The position numbers and the translations under genes are program-made. From Pseudodonghicola flavimaris (lineage in GTDB: Bacteria > Pseudomonadota > Alphaproteobacteria > Rhodobacterales > Rhodobacteraceae), in NCBI RefSeq assembly GCF_030164425.1, contig NZ_JASNJD010000005.1, forward strand, positions 1 to 64,000: DNA of 64,000 bases, given 5' to 3'. This document shows, in pieces, positions 26,297-35,045 of the stretch; positions within the stretch are counted from its first letter, which is position 1, and every line of letters starts with the position of its first letter. The notes under the pieces were generated by a model that ran no database searches, was not told the DNA's origin, and saw only the letters and a program-made list of their open reading frames with translations.

Positions 26297-27301
26297 ATGA
26301 ACTGGATCACCAACTACGTCCGCCCCCGGATCAACTCGATCTTCTCGCGGCGGGAGATGCCGGAGAATCTCTGGCAGAAATGCGATGAATGCGGAACCAT
26401 GCTGTTCCACCGGGAACTGTCGGACAACCTGAACGTCTGCACCAACTGCGGCCATCACATGGCGATCAGCCCGCGCGCCCGGTTCCAGGCCTTTTTCGAC
26501 GGCGGCATCTTTGCCGAGATCGCGGTGCCCGACCCGGTCGCCGACCCGCTGCAGTTCCGCGACCAGAAGAAATACCCCGACCGGATGAAGGCAGCGCAGA
26601 AGTCCACCGGCGAGAAAGAGGCGATGCTGGTCGCCACCGGTGAGATCGGCCGCACCCCGATCGTCGCCGCCGCGCAGGACTTCAGCTTCATGGGCGGCTC
26701 CATGGGGATGTATGTCGGCAATGCGATCATCGCCGCGGCGGAAGAGGCGGTGAAGCTGAAACGTCCGCTGATCCTGTTTTCCGCCGCCGGCGGCGCCCGC
26801 ATGCAGGAAGGCATCCTGAGCCTGATGCAAATGCCGCGCACCACCGTGGCGGTACAGATGCTGAAAGAGGCCGGTCTGCCCTATATCGTGGTGCTGACGC
26901 ATCCGACCACTGGCGGCGTCACCGCCTCCTATGCGATGCTGGGCGATGTGCAGATCGCCGAACCCAACGCGCTGATCTGCTTCGCCGGACCGCGGGTGAT
27001 CGAACAGACCATCCGCGAAAAGCTGCCCGACGGCTTCCAGCGCGCCGAGTACCTGCTGGATCACGGTATGCTGGACCGCGTCACCCCGCGGACCGAACTG
27101 CGCGACGAGCTGATCAACATCACCCGGATGCTGCTGGGCCTGCCGCCGGCGATCCGCGGCGACCTGCCCGCCCCGGAGGCGGAGACCGACGCCACAGCGC
27201 CGGAGGCCGCCGCCACTGCGGCAGAGACGGCCGCCGCGCCGACCAAGGAAAGCAAACCGGCGAAGGACGCCAAGCCGGCCAAAGACCCGAAGTCCAAGTA
27301 A
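26297..27301 (+). CDS. accD: Acetyl-CoA carboxylase carboxyltransferase subunit beta
   Basis: AccD forms the carboxyltransferase with AccA, making malonyl-CoA for fatty-acid synthesis. The 334-residue protein has the N-terminal zinc ribbon (CDECGTM and CTNCGHH, about residues 31-56). The carboxyltransferase core follows, with [28 protein letters not shown] and [14 protein letters not shown]. It has an unusual 45-residue C-terminal tail rich in Ala, Glu and then Lys/Pro ([15 protein letters not shown]), likely disordered. It is followed at short distance by a small gene and folC; accD-folC is a common pairing. Confidence 0.96.
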   Translation: MNWITNYVRPRINSIFSRREMPENLWQKCDECGTMLFHRELSDNLNVCTNCGHHMAISPRARFQAFFDGGIFAEIAVPDPVADPLQFRDQKKYPDRMKAAQKSTGEKEAMLVATGEIGRTPIVAAAQDFSFMGGSMGMYVGNAIIAAAEEAVKLKRPLILFSAAGGARMQEGILSLMQMPRTTVAVQMLKEAGLPYIVVLTHPTTGGVTASYAMLGDVQIAEPNALICFAGPRVIEQTIREKLPDGFQRAEYLLDHGMLDRVTPRTELRDELINITRMLLGLPPAIRGDLPAPEAETDATAPEAAATAAETAAAPTKESKPAKDAKPAKDPKSK

Positions 27302-27342
27302 GAAAAACAACCCCGATCCCGGGCCCTTCAGGAGAGATGACG

Positions 27343-27648
27343 ATGGCTTACACTCTGGTGCAGTTCGACTTTCCCTATGCCGGCCCCTGGGGCGCGGATA
27401 TGGCCACCGCCATGGGCGATCTGGCGCAGGACATCGCCGGCGAAACCGGGCTGGTCTGGAAAATCTGGACCGAGAACGAAGCCACCGGCCGCGCCGGCGG
27501 CATCTACGTCTTCGACAACCCGGCGGCGGCTGCCGCCTATACCGAAAAGCACTCCGCCCGGCTGGCGGCCTTCGGTATCACCGGCATCAACGCGCAAAGC
27601 TTCGATGTGAACGCACCGCTGTCGACGATCACCCGCGCGCCGCTCTGA
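27343..27648 (+). CDS. YdhR-family dimeric alpha-beta barrel protein (putative monooxygenase)
   Basis: The 101-residue protein resembles YdhR-type small ferredoxin-like-fold proteins: MAYTLVQFDFPYAG, then a helix, then GLVWKIWTENEATGRAGGIY with a strand and a second helix ending AAAAYTEKHSARLAAFG. Family members are annotated as monooxygenases by fold, but chemistry is rarely proven. ATG 27343 is preferred to the ATG six bases upstream because AGGAG at 27330 would touch the earlier codon. It lies between accD and folC, probably in one operon. Confidence 0.75.
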   Translation: MAYTLVQFDFPYAGPWGADMATAMGDLAQDIAGETGLVWKIWTENEATGRAGGIYVFDNPAAAAAYTEKHSARLAAFGITGINAQSFDVNAPLSTITRAPL

Positions 27649-27685
27649 CCGCCATCTGATTTCCCCGCGCCCCGGAGGCCCCCCG

Positions 27686-28969
27686 ATGCACTCCCGCACA
27701 CCTGCGGCGTCCGACGTCATCCTTGAACGGATGATGGCGCTGCACCCGAAGATCATCGACCTGACGCTGGACCGGGTCTGGCGGCTGCTGGCGGCGCTGG
27801 ACAATCCGCAGGACCGGTTGCCACCGGTGATCCATCTGGCCGGAACCAACGGCAAGGGCTCGACCCAGGCGATGATCCGCGCCGGTCTGGAGGCCGCAGG
27901 CCACAGCGTGCATGCCTATACCTCGCCGCATCTGGCGCGATTCCACGAACGCATCCGCCTGGCCGGAGAGCTGATCGACGAGGCCGAGCTGAGCGCGCTG
28001 CTGGACGAATGCTATACCGCCAACGACGGCGGCTCGATCACCTATTTCGAGATCACCACCTGTGCCGCCCTGCTCGCCTTCGCGCGCACCCCGGCGGATT
28101 ACACCCTGCTGGAGGTCGGCCTCGGTGGCCGGCTCGACGCGACCAATGTGGTCGCCCGCCCGGCGTTGACGGTGATCACGCCGATCTCCATCGACCACGA
28201 ACAGTTCCTGGGCGACACCCTGGCCAAGATCGCCTTTGAGAAGGCCGGCATCCTGAAGCCCGGCGTGCCCTGCATCGTCGCGCCGCAGCCGGACGAGGCG
28301 CTGGAGGTGATCGAGGCGCAGGCCGCCCGTGTCGGTGCTCCGCTGATCGCCCATGGCCAGCACTGGCATGTGCAGCAGGAACGCGGCCGCATGGTGTTCC
28401 AGGACGAAACCGGGCTGCTGGATCTGCCGCTGCCGAATCTGCCCGGCGCGCATCAGTTGCAGAATGCCGGCACCGCGCTGGCCGCCCTGCGCCACCTGGG
28501 TCTGGACGAGGCGGCCTGCGAGGCCGCCGTCACCCGGGCCTTCTGGCCTGCCCGCATGCAGCGGCTGAAGACCGGGCCGCTGGTCGGGGCCGCCCCGCAG
28601 GCAGAGCTCTGGCTTGACGGCGGGCACAATCCGGCCGCCGGTGAGGCGCTGGCGGCGCATCTGGCCAGCCTGCCGAAACGGCCGACGCATCTGGTCTGCG
28701 GGATGCTGAATACCAAGGATGTCAGCGGCTATCTGCGGCCTCTGGCCGGGCCGGCCGACAGCCTGACCGCCGTGTCGATCCCCGGGGAGGCCAACACGCT
28801 GAGCGCCGAAGACACCTGCGCCGCAGCGCAGGCGGTCGGCATGACGGCCGCCACAGCCGAGACGGTGCAAGAGGCCGTCGCCCGGATCGCCGCAGCCGAC
28901 CCGCAGGCGCGGATCCTGATCTGCGGATCGCTCTATCTGGCCGGGACCGTTTTGCGCGAGAACGGCTGA
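27686..28969 (+). CDS. folC: Bifunctional folylpolyglutamate synthase/dihydrofolate synthase
   Basis: Adds glutamate to dihydropteroate and to folates. The 427-residue protein has the Mur-ligase-like P-loop HLAGTNGKGSTQAMIR (about residue 52), the omega-loop region with YTSPHLARFHERIRL, the EVGLGGRLDATNVV motif and the DGGHNPAAGEAL segment near 310. The C-terminal domain ends LYLAGTVLRENG. ATG 27686 lies 37 bp after the preceding small gene. Downstream is a convergent intergenic region with a candidate small RNA and the response regulator. Confidence 0.95.
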   Translation: MHSRTPAASDVILERMMALHPKIIDLTLDRVWRLLAALDNPQDRLPPVIHLAGTNGKGSTQAMIRAGLEAAGHSVHAYTSPHLARFHERIRLAGELIDEAELSALLDECYTANDGGSITYFEITTCAALLAFARTPADYTLLEVGLGGRLDATNVVARPALTVITPISIDHEQFLGDTLAKIAFEKAGILKPGVPCIVAPQPDEALEVIEAQAARVGAPLIAHGQHWHVQQERGRMVFQDETGLLDLPLPNLPGAHQLQNAGTALAALRHLGLDEAACEAAVTRAFWPARMQRLKTGPLVGAAPQAELWLDGGHNPAAGEALAAHLASLPKRPTHLVCGMLNTKDVSGYLRPLAGPADSLTAVSIPGEANTLSAEDTCAAAQAVGMTAATAETVQEAVARIAAADPQARILICGSLYLAGTVLRENG

Positions 28970-29002
28970 AGCTGGCGCCCGTTCCCCGGCGCCCGTTCGG
29001 GT

Positions 29003-29029
29003 AAAAAAAGACCGGGCGCACGGCCCGGC
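29003..29029 (-). terminator. Rho-independent terminator (candidate sRNA and/or response regulator)
   Basis: On the minus strand GCCGGGC (29029-29023), loop CGTGC and GCCCGGT (29017-29011) are followed by C and seven T. It is the only terminator-like structure between the two convergent stops at 28969 and 29156. Confidence 0.9.
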
Positions 29030-29078
29030 CAAGGTCCAACAGGGAGGTGCATGTCATAACCCGGACATGCGCGGGATA
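29003..29078 (-). ncRNA. Candidate FNR-activated small RNA
   Basis: This is an inference from layout. A promoter-like element (separate entry) would start a minus-strand transcript near 29078. It would contain a stem GCATGTC/GACATGC (29070-29064 and 29055-29049), then a single-stranded ACCUCCCUG (29048-29040) that is anti-Shine-Dalgarno-like. It would end in a terminator stem CCGGGC/GCCCGG (29028-29023 and 29017-29012) with a seven-T run. The size would be about 75 nt. The only short frame inside is five codons or fewer. Alternatively the hairpin simply terminates the response-regulator mRNA that ends at 29156. Confidence 0.45.
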
Positions 29079-29083
29079 GCGTC

Positions 29084-29126
29084 GTGATAAAGTCGCTTGC
29101 GCACAAACGTCTTTGATCTGCGTCAA
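29084..29126 (-). promoter_or_regulatory. FNR/CRP-family box and -10 element
   Basis: TTGACGCAGATCAA (29126-29113, minus strand) has both 5-bp half-sites of an FNR-type box with the standard four-base spacer. A -10-like TATCAC lies at 29089-29084. A start at 29078 would put the box centre at -41.5, the class II activator position. No protein gene begins downstream on this strand. On the plus strand the corresponding position falls within the regulator's 3' end and lacks a -10. Confidence 0.5.
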
Positions 29127-29155
29127 GTCACCTCAGGGTAGAGCAATTCTCGTCC

Positions 29156-29842
29156 CTATGCAACCAGCCTGTAGCCGCCCGCTTCGGTCACCAGAATTCG
29201 GGCATTCGACGGGTCGGGCTCGATCTTCTGCCGCAGACGATAGATATGGGTTTCCAGCGTGTGAGTTGTAACCCCCGCATTATATCCCCAGACCTCGTGC
29301 AGCAGGATATCGCGCGGCACCACGCCGTCGGTCGCGCGGTAGAGGAACTTGAGAATATTGGTTTCCTTCTCGGTCAGCCGGATCTTGCGGCCGTCCTCGG
29401 TGATCAGCATCTTCATCGCAGGCTTGAAGGTATACGGCCCCAGCTGGAACACCGCATCCTCGGATTGTTCGTGCTGGCGGAGCTGCGCCCGGATACGGGC
29501 CAGAAGCACCGGGAATTTGAACGGCTTGGAGACATAATCATTCGCGCCCGCGTCCAGCCCCAGAATGGTATCGGCATCGGTGTCGTGGCCGGTCAGCATC
29601 AGGATCGGCGCCTTGACCCCCTGTTTGCGCATCAGCCGGCAAAGCTCCCGCCCATCGGTATCGGGCAGGCCCACATCGAGGATGAGAAGATCGAACAGGC
29701 CCTCTTTCACCCGCTCCATCGCGGCATGCCCGTCGCCGGCCTCGAAGACATCGAAATCCTCGGTCATCACCAGCTGTTCGCTCAAGGCCTCGCGCAGGTC
29801 CTCATCATCGTCCACCAGCAGAATTTTCTTGGTTTGCGCCAT
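29156..29842 (-). CDS. cenR: OmpR-family response regulator, CenR type
   Basis: The 228-residue DNA-binding response regulator has an N-terminal receiver domain with acidic pocket LLVDDDED, phospho-acceptor Asp in LLILDVGLPDTDGREL and switch Lys in NDYVSKPFKF. The C-terminal winged helix follows (about 130-226; RLTEKETNILKFLYRATDGV and THTLETHIYRLRQKIE). The close, unbroken receiver-to-DNA-binding layout and the segments TILGLDAGANDYV and LRQHEQSEDAVF recall CenR/CzcR, an essential cell-envelope regulator in alphaproteobacteria. No histidine kinase gene is adjacent, as expected for an orphan. The gene name is by resemblance only. Confidence 0.8.
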   Translation of the reverse strand: MAQTKKILLVDDDEDLREALSEQLVMTEDFDVFEAGDGHAAMERVKEGLFDLLILDVGLPDTDGRELCRLMRKQGVKAPILMLTGHDTDADTILGLDAGANDYVSKPFKFPVLLARIRAQLRQHEQSEDAVFQLGPYTFKPAMKMLITEDGRKIRLTEKETNILKFLYRATDGVVPRDILLHEVWGYNAGVTTHTLETHIYRLRQKIEPDPSNARILVTEAGGYRLVA

Positions 29843-30008
29843 AGGGTTTGCCCTCCTGTCTGATAAGATTTCAAATGCGCGTGACGGTGGCCGGACACAA
29901 GGATTGCTGCAAAAGCCTCACGCGGTCGTGTCTGCGACACCGGTTATGTTTCATATCCGGCGAAAAGCGCTTAGATACATCAGGACGCGTCACGCCGGAT
30001 TTTGTCAA

Positions 30009-31097
30009 ATGAGCCTTCTGCCCGATATCAACGAACTTCTCGCCCGTGCGCGCTCTGATCTGCGCATGGGGGTGCCCGTGGTGCTCGCCGGCGAGGATCA
30101 ATCCATCCTGGCGGTGGCCAGCGAGACCCTCACCCCGGAACGGCTGGCGGATCTGCGCGCGCTCGGCCAGCCGGTCATCGCGATCACCGCGCGGCGGGCG
30201 GAGACGCTGAAGGCGCGCCCCTATGACGGCGATCTGGCACGGGTGGAGATTCCCGCCGATGCCGATCTGGACTGGGTGCAGGCGGTGGCCGATCCCGCCG
30301 ACGATCTGATCACGCCGATGAAAGGCCCGCTGGTCAGCGCCCGCGGCGGCTCGGCCGCGCTGCACCGGCTGGCGATCGCCCTGGCCAAGAGCGCGCGGCT
30401 GCTGCCAGCAGTGGTGCTGGTGCCGGTCGAGGACGGCACGCGCTTCGCCGCAGAGTACGGGCTGACCCGGATCATCCACCGGCTGGCGGTGCCGCATCTG
30501 GGCGAGCGCAGCCCGATGAACGAGGTGGTGCATGCCCGGCTGCCGATGGAGGCCTCCGAGGCCGGGCGGCTGCATATCTATCGCCCCGAGGACGGCGGCG
30601 AGGAGCATTACGCCATCGAGATCGGCCGCCCGGACCGGTCCAAGCCGGTGCTGGCGCGGCTGCATTCAGCCTGTTTCACCGGCGACGTGATGGGCAGCCT
30701 GAAATGCGACTGCGGCCCGCAGCTGCGCGGCGCGCTGGCACAGATGGGGGCGGAGGGCGCCGGGGTGCTGCTCTATCTCAATCAGGAGGGCCGCGGCATC
30801 GGCCTGGCCAACAAGATGCGCGCCTATTCGCTGCAGGATCAGGGTTTCGATACGGTGGAGGCGAACCACCGGCTCGGCTTTGAGGATGACGAACGCGATT
30901 TCCGGCTTGGCGCCGATATCCTGCGCGCGCTCGGGTTCTCCTCCGTCCGCCTGCTGACCAACAACCCCAAGAAAATCGCGATGATGGAGAAGACCGGGAT
31001 CGCGGTGGCCGAACGGGTGCCGCTGAAGGTCGGAGAAACCGCCTTCAACCGCAATTATCTGGCGACCAAGGCGAAGAAATCGGGCCACCTGCTGTGA
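30009..31097 (+). CDS. ribA: GTP cyclohydrolase II with an extra N-terminal domain
   Basis: Catalyses the first step of riboflavin synthesis from GTP. The 362-residue protein has a complete GTP cyclohydrolase II domain in its C-terminal half: zinc cysteines in CFTGDVMGSLKCDCGPQL, active-site LNQEGRGIGLANKMRAY and the final LTNNPKKIAMMEKTGI. The N-terminal 170 residues resemble a DHBP-synthase scaffold in length and order but lack its metal-binding RRENEGD signature, so this half is probably not catalytic. ATG 30009 begins with MSLLPDINELLARARSD. The downstream gene overlaps its stop by four bases (GTGA). Confidence 0.9.
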   Translation: MSLLPDINELLARARSDLRMGVPVVLAGEDQSILAVASETLTPERLADLRALGQPVIAITARRAETLKARPYDGDLARVEIPADADLDWVQAVADPADDLITPMKGPLVSARGGSAALHRLAIALAKSARLLPAVVLVPVEDGTRFAAEYGLTRIIHRLAVPHLGERSPMNEVVHARLPMEASEAGRLHIYRPEDGGEEHYAIEIGRPDRSKPVLARLHSACFTGDVMGSLKCDCGPQLRGALAQMGAEGAGVLLYLNQEGRGIGLANKMRAYSLQDQGFDTVEANHRLGFEDDERDFRLGADILRALGFSSVRLLTNNPKKIAMMEKTGIAVAERVPLKVGETAFNRNYLATKAKKSGHLL

Positions 31098-31591
31098 GCG
31101 TCGACGATCTCGTGCTGACGCCCCGGGGGCTGCGGTTTCAAGGTCGGGTCCTGCCGTGTTCGATCGGCCGCGGCGGCATCCGCCGCGACAAGCGCGAGGG
31201 CGATGGCGCTACCCCTACCGGGGTGCACAGGATCGCCGGCATGTTCTATCGCCCCGACCGGCTGACGCGACCCAACGATTGGGCGCTGCCGATCGGCCCG
31301 CGCGACCTGTGGTCCGACGCCAGCGGCGATCCGGCCTATAACCATTGGGTGCGCGCGCCCTATGGTGCCAGTCATGAGCGGCTGCGGCGCGCCGATCCGC
31401 TCTATGATCTGATCCTGGTCACGGACTGGAACTGGCCGGAGGCGCAGCCGGGACGCGGCTCTGCCATCTTCCTGCATCAATGGCGCCGTCCGGGATACCC
31501 GACCGAGGGCTGTATCGCCTTTTCCCGTCCCGATCTGCGCTGGCTGGCCGCGCGGGCGCAACCCGGCATGCGGATCATCGTGAGCGGCTAA
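31094..31591 (+). CDS. L,D-transpeptidase (YkuD) family protein
   Basis: The 165-residue protein has the YkuD catalytic motif: histidine in IFLHQWRRPGYPTEGCIAFS followed by the nucleophilic cysteine in EGCIAFS. The family forms 3-3 peptidoglycan cross-links or attaches proteins to the wall. No signal peptide is evident, unlike most active members, so the cellular site is unclear. The GTG start overlaps the ribA stop by four bases (GTGA), implying coupling. The gene abuts the stop of the convergent PEBP-like gene. Confidence 0.85.
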   Translation: MSVDDLVLTPRGLRFQGRVLPCSIGRGGIRRDKREGDGATPTGVHRIAGMFYRPDRLTRPNDWALPIGPRDLWSDASGDPAYNHWVRAPYGASHERLRRADPLYDLILVTDWNWPEAQPGRGSAIFLHQWRRPGYPTEGCIAFSRPDLRWLAARAQPGMRIIVSG

Positions 31592-31993
31592 TCACTCCGG
31601 GTAGCGGCGCTGCGCCTTGGCCTTGGCCAGTACCTTGTTGCCGTTGCGCGCGGTGGCGGTCCATTCGTAGGTGTGCACGCCACCCGGCGGACAGGGGCTT
31701 TTGTAAGTGAAGCTGCCGAGCGGCAGCTTGCCGTCACCGGTGGCTGCCAGCCGTTTGCTGCCTCCGTGATTATAGCCCGGAGCGTCCAGATCCTTCATCT
31801 GAAACTGGATCGAGGTGGTGCCGGCCGGCACACCTGAAAAGACGAATTCAGGATTGCCCACCCGGTTTGGGTTCCCCGAGGTGCAGGCGGGAATATCGCC
31901 CCAGGACTTGAAGGTCAGCTTGAACTCAGCCGCCGCGGGCGATGCCAACGCCATTGCCAGCAAGATCGGAATTGCCCGTGAGAATCGTCGCAT
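31592..31993 (-). CDS. Exported YbhB/YbcL-type (PEBP) protein
   Basis: The 133-residue protein has a signal peptide (MRRFSRAIPILLAMALASPAAAE) and a phosphatidylethanolamine-binding-protein fold. Visible family elements include NPEFVFSGVPAGTTSIQFQM, DLDAPGYNHGGS and GVHTYEWTATA. Bacterial YbhB/YbcL proteins have no settled function; a ligand-binding pocket is inferred from the fold. The stop codon directly adjoins the stop of the L,D-transpeptidase gene on the other strand. Confidence 0.85.
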   Translation of the reverse strand: MRRFSRAIPILLAMALASPAAAEFKLTFKSWGDIPACTSGNPNRVGNPEFVFSGVPAGTTSIQFQMKDLDAPGYNHGGSKRLAATGDGKLPLGSFTYKSPCPPGGVHTYEWTATARNGNKVLAKAKAQRRYPE

Positions 31994-32072
31994 CAGCGCC
32001 CCCTTGCTAGCAATATGGCCTCAGTCTGCACCAAGAGGCCGCAACCCACAAATAACGACTTTATCGTAGGCG

Positions 32073-32726
32073 TCAGCCGTAGCTGCGTTCCCCGAAGATG
32101 GCCGATCCGACCCGCACATGGGTTGCTCCCAGCGCGATTGCGGTTTCGAAATCGCCGCTCATGCCCATCGACAGGCCGCTCAGCCCGTTGCGCTCGGCGA
32201 TCTTGGCCAGCAGCGCGAAATGCAGGCTCGGTTCCTCCTCCACCGGAGGAATGCACATCAGCCCTTTCACCGGCAGGTCGAGGCCGCGGCATTCGGCGAC
32301 AAAGGCATCGGCCTCGGCCGGCAGGATTCCCGCCTTCTGCGGCTCCTCGCCGGTGTTCACCTGGATGAAGAGCTCCGGGCATTTGCCCTCTTCCTGCGCC
32401 AGCCGCGCCAGAGTGGCGGCCAGCTTGGGGCGGTCGACCGAGTGGATCGCGTCGAACAGGCCAATGGCCTGTCGTGCCTTGTTGGTCTGCAGGGGGCCGA
32501 TCAGATGCAGTTCGACGCCATCGAAACGGGTCTTGAAATCCGGCCATTTGCCGGCGGCTTCCTGCACCTTGTTTTCCCCGAAGATCCGCTGCCCCTGCTC
32601 CAGCACCGCCTCGACCCGCTCCAGCGGCTGCACCTTCGACACAGCGATCAGCGTCACCGCCCCCGGTGCGCGCCCGGCCTCCTGTTCGGCCCTGGCGATA
32701 CGGTCCTTGATGTCTTGCAGCGGCAT
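32073..32726 (-). CDS. PLP homeostasis protein, YggS/PROSC family
   Basis: The 217-residue cytosolic protein has an alanine-racemase-like barrel. The PLP lysine is in LIAVSKVQPLERVEAVLEQG; RIFGENKVQEAAGKW, the LHLIGPLQTNK region and the C-terminal GLSMGMSGDFETAIALG complete the family pattern. YggS-type proteins buffer free pyridoxal phosphate and have no known catalytic activity. The gene stands between the PEBP-like gene and the porin on the same strand, with good gaps, so it is probably separately transcribed. Confidence 0.93.
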   Translation of the reverse strand: MPLQDIKDRIARAEQEAGRAPGAVTLIAVSKVQPLERVEAVLEQGQRIFGENKVQEAAGKWPDFKTRFDGVELHLIGPLQTNKARQAIGLFDAIHSVDRPKLAATLARLAQEEGKCPELFIQVNTGEEPQKAGILPAEADAFVAECRGLDLPVKGLMCIPPVEEEPSLHFALLAKIAERNGLSGLSMGMSGDFETAIALGATHVRVGSAIFGERSYG

Positions 32727-32802
32727 GACGCCCTCCTGTCTTGGGTCGCGGGAACGGATCGCCGGCAGGAAAACACCAGTTGGGCGAAAAAGGAAAGGCC
32801 CG

Positions 32803-32834
32803 CAAAAGAAAAGGGCGGGTCCGAAGACCCGCCC
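32803..32834 (-). terminator. Rho-independent terminator of the porin gene
   Basis: On the minus strand GGGCGGGTC (32834-32826), loop TTCG and GACCCGCCC (32821-32813) are followed by TTTTCTTTT. It starts 27 bases past the porin stop, typical for a highly expressed outer-membrane protein. Confidence 0.93.
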
Positions 32835-32860
32835 CCGATCACGCGTAAGCGTGGATCAGC

Positions 32861-33928
32861 TTAGAAGCTGAAGTACACACCAGCCTGAACGGTGGTGTTG
32901 TCGTTCGACGACTCGCGCCAGCCGGCTTCGATCGAAGCGCCGCCACCCAGGTCGTAGGAGTAGTGGATACCGTAGGAGGTGCCTTCGGTGCCATCGACGG
33001 TCGCGGTGTCGCGGTTGTCGGCACGGCCGGCTGCAACGTCAGCTGCGTCCACTGCGTCTTCGTCGGTCACGAACACCAGGATGTTCGAAGCGGCGCCGAT
33101 GTCCATGTTGCCGTACAGGCCCCATTTGCTGATGCCGTCGTTGTCGGCATAGGCCAGACGAACGCCGAACTGACCCAGGTCGCCGGCGATGCTGACGGCC
33201 ACTTTGTCTTCCCAGGCGTTATCCGAGGACTGACCAGCGATTGCTGCGGTCCAGTCGCCGAAGGTGTACGCCAGCATGGCTGCGAAACGGTCGCCACCCA
33301 GAGAACCTGCGGTTGCCGGGGTGATGATGTCGCCAGCGCTGTCCGTCACGGCTGCGGTCGGCAGGATGTCATTGTCGGTCGAGTACGACAGGTGACCGGT
33401 GAAGCCGCCTGCGGAGTACAGGACTTCCAGGCCGTTGGCGCCAGCGCCAGCCGAGGAGTATGCATCCCAGTTGAAGTACTCGTTGTTGACGTTGGTCACC
33501 AGCGAAACGAAGCCAGCGCCGTCGATGCCCAGACCGGCGGAACGGGTTTCGAGGTACAGGCCGGGCATGTTTTCCACGGCGCCGATGATGTTGCCCACGC
33601 CGACGGTGAAGCCACCGTAGGTTGCGTAGAAACGTGCACCGTTGAAGGTTGCGCCACCCGGGTTGTTGTCGCGGCTTTCAGCCTGCGCACGGTAACGGGC
33701 ACCGATCACCACGCCACCGTCGGTCTCGGTCGACATGTCGAACTGCAGACGCAGACGGCTGGTGATGGTGGTTTCGCTGATGCCATCGTAGTTGGCGTCG
33801 GCCAGATCGTTCGAGTGCGCGTCGTTGTAGTCCAGACCGAAACGGCCGTAACCGCTGATCCGCACTTCGGCTGCGGCCATGCTCGCGGTCGCGATCAGCG
33901 CAGTCGTTGCGAGAAGAACTTTTTTCAT
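32861..33928 (-). CDS. Outer-membrane porin, alphaproteobacterial type
   Basis: The 355-residue protein has a signal peptide (MKKVLLATTALIATASMAAA-E). The mature chain is dominated by alternating polar/aromatic beta strands and glycine-rich turns, for example VRISGYGRFGLDYN, NRDTATVDGTEGTSYGIHYS and the end VQAGVYFSF. The terminal aromatic Phe is the outer-membrane assembly signal. The fold resembles the trimeric general porins of Rhodobacter. Pore selectivity cannot be read. Codon usage is strongly biased, fitting high expression, and a clean terminator follows. Confidence 0.92.
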   Translation of the reverse strand: MKKVLLATTALIATASMAAAEVRISGYGRFGLDYNDAHSNDLADANYDGISETTITSRLRLQFDMSTETDGGVVIGARYRAQAESRDNNPGGATFNGARFYATYGGFTVGVGNIIGAVENMPGLYLETRSAGLGIDGAGFVSLVTNVNNEYFNWDAYSSAGAGANGLEVLYSAGGFTGHLSYSTDNDILPTAAVTDSAGDIITPATAGSLGGDRFAAMLAYTFGDWTAAIAGQSSDNAWEDKVAVSIAGDLGQFGVRLAYADNDGISKWGLYGNMDIGAASNILVFVTDEDAVDAADVAAGRADNRDTATVDGTEGTSYGIHYSYDLGGGASIEAGWRESSNDNTTVQAGVYFSF

Positions 33929-34465
33929 GTCTTTCCCTCGGTTTTTCGATTCATACGCCCAAACCGGGGAATCCGGTGTGGGTATGGACAGGGGTTTCGC
34001 TCTTTCGGGGTCGTCTTGGCAAGACTTCGCGGCGAGGCGTCTCCAAAGCGGTCACGGATGGTGCAGCTTTGCCACAGTCCGCCCGGCCCGCCGCGGCCGC
34101 ACCCGAGAAAGCCTGTCAGTATCGTCCCCGCACCGCATGTCCTTCCAAAGAAACGGGGCGCCGGGGTCGGTGCAGCCCGCCCGACTGCCACGCCTCCCGA
34201 TCCGGGGCCCGAAAAGCAGTCTGGCCACATCGCCCGGGATATTCCCGCCCATCGGCACGCTGTCCCGTTCCCGGGGCGACGGCCCGATCCGGCCGAATGG
34301 CGCCCGTGATGCCTTCATCCTGCCCCTGGCGAGAGGCTGGATCGCCCCAGCGCCGGAAAACCCGCGCGCTCCGCCGCCGGCCACCGCCCCGCCCTACACT
34401 AAACCCTTGCTCCCCCAAGCCCCGTTGGGTAGGACAGGCCAGAGCGGAAAACCCGGGACTGCGAC
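33929..34465. other. 537-bp gene-free promoter region between porin and DUF3576 gene
   Basis: Divergent gap. The open frames crossing it look like high-GC shadows without recognisable domains, and I found no convincing small gene. A promoter and leader for the porin are expected on the minus strand just above 33928. I saw no obvious repeat, terminator or RNA gene. Confidence 0.5.
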
Positions 34466-34972
34466 ATGAAATTGCTGAATACGCCGTCGAAGGCCATGCT
34501 GATTATGACCGTTTGCCTGGCCACGGCTGCCTGCGGCAACAAGGGCGGCGGTATCCGTGTCGGCGGCGAGTCCCCGGCCGGCGGCAATATTGCCCATAAC
34601 CGTGAAACGGCGCCGATGAACTACGAGCGGTCCTCGATCTGGGACGTGTTCGGCCCGAACAAGGCCGACACCAATGTTCAGGTGAACCGCTACCTCTGGG
34701 CGGCCTCGCTCGATGTGCTGAGCTTCCTGCCGGTGCAGTCGGTCGATCCGTTCACCGGCGTGATCATCACCGGCTATGGCACCCCGCCGGGTGGCGGCCG
34801 CGCCTATCGCGCCGTGGTTCACGTTTCCGACCCGGCGCTGGATGCCCGTTCGCTCAACGTTTCGTTGCAGACCCAGGGCGGCCGCGCCGTGGCGCCGGCG
34901 ACCTCCCGCGCGGTCGAGGACGCGATCCTGACCCGGGCCCGCCAGTTGCGTGTGCGCGACAAGAAGCTCTAG
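34466..34972 (+). CDS. DUF3576 family lipoprotein
   Basis: The 168-residue protein has a hydrophobic N-terminus ending in a lipobox-like ATAACG (cysteine about residue 23) and a DUF3576 domain. Characteristic segments are [40 protein letters not shown] and [18 protein letters not shown]. The family is alphaproteobacterial; its function is unknown, although the exported lipoprotein form suggests an envelope role. It precedes leuS with a clear terminator between, so it is its own transcription unit. Confidence 0.85.
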   Translation: MKLLNTPSKAMLIMTVCLATAACGNKGGGIRVGGESPAGGNIAHNRETAPMNYERSSIWDVFGPNKADTNVQVNRYLWAASLDVLSFLPVQSVDPFTGVIITGYGTPPGGGRAYRAVVHVSDPALDARSLNVSLQTQGGRAVAPATSRAVEDAILTRARQLRVRDKKL

Positions 34973-35000
34973 AAAGCAGCGCAAAACCACAGTAACACCA

Positions 35001-35027
35001 CGCCGGGTTCTGACCCGGCGTTTTCAT
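35001..35027 (+). terminator. Rho-independent terminator after the DUF3576 gene
   Basis: An 8-bp stem CGCCGGGT/ACCCGGCG (35001-35008 and 35013-35020) with loop TCTG is followed by TTTTCATT. It begins 29 bases after the DUF3576 stop and ends 19 bases before leuS. Confidence 0.85.
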
Positions 35028-35045
35028 TCCAGAAGGACCGCAGCG

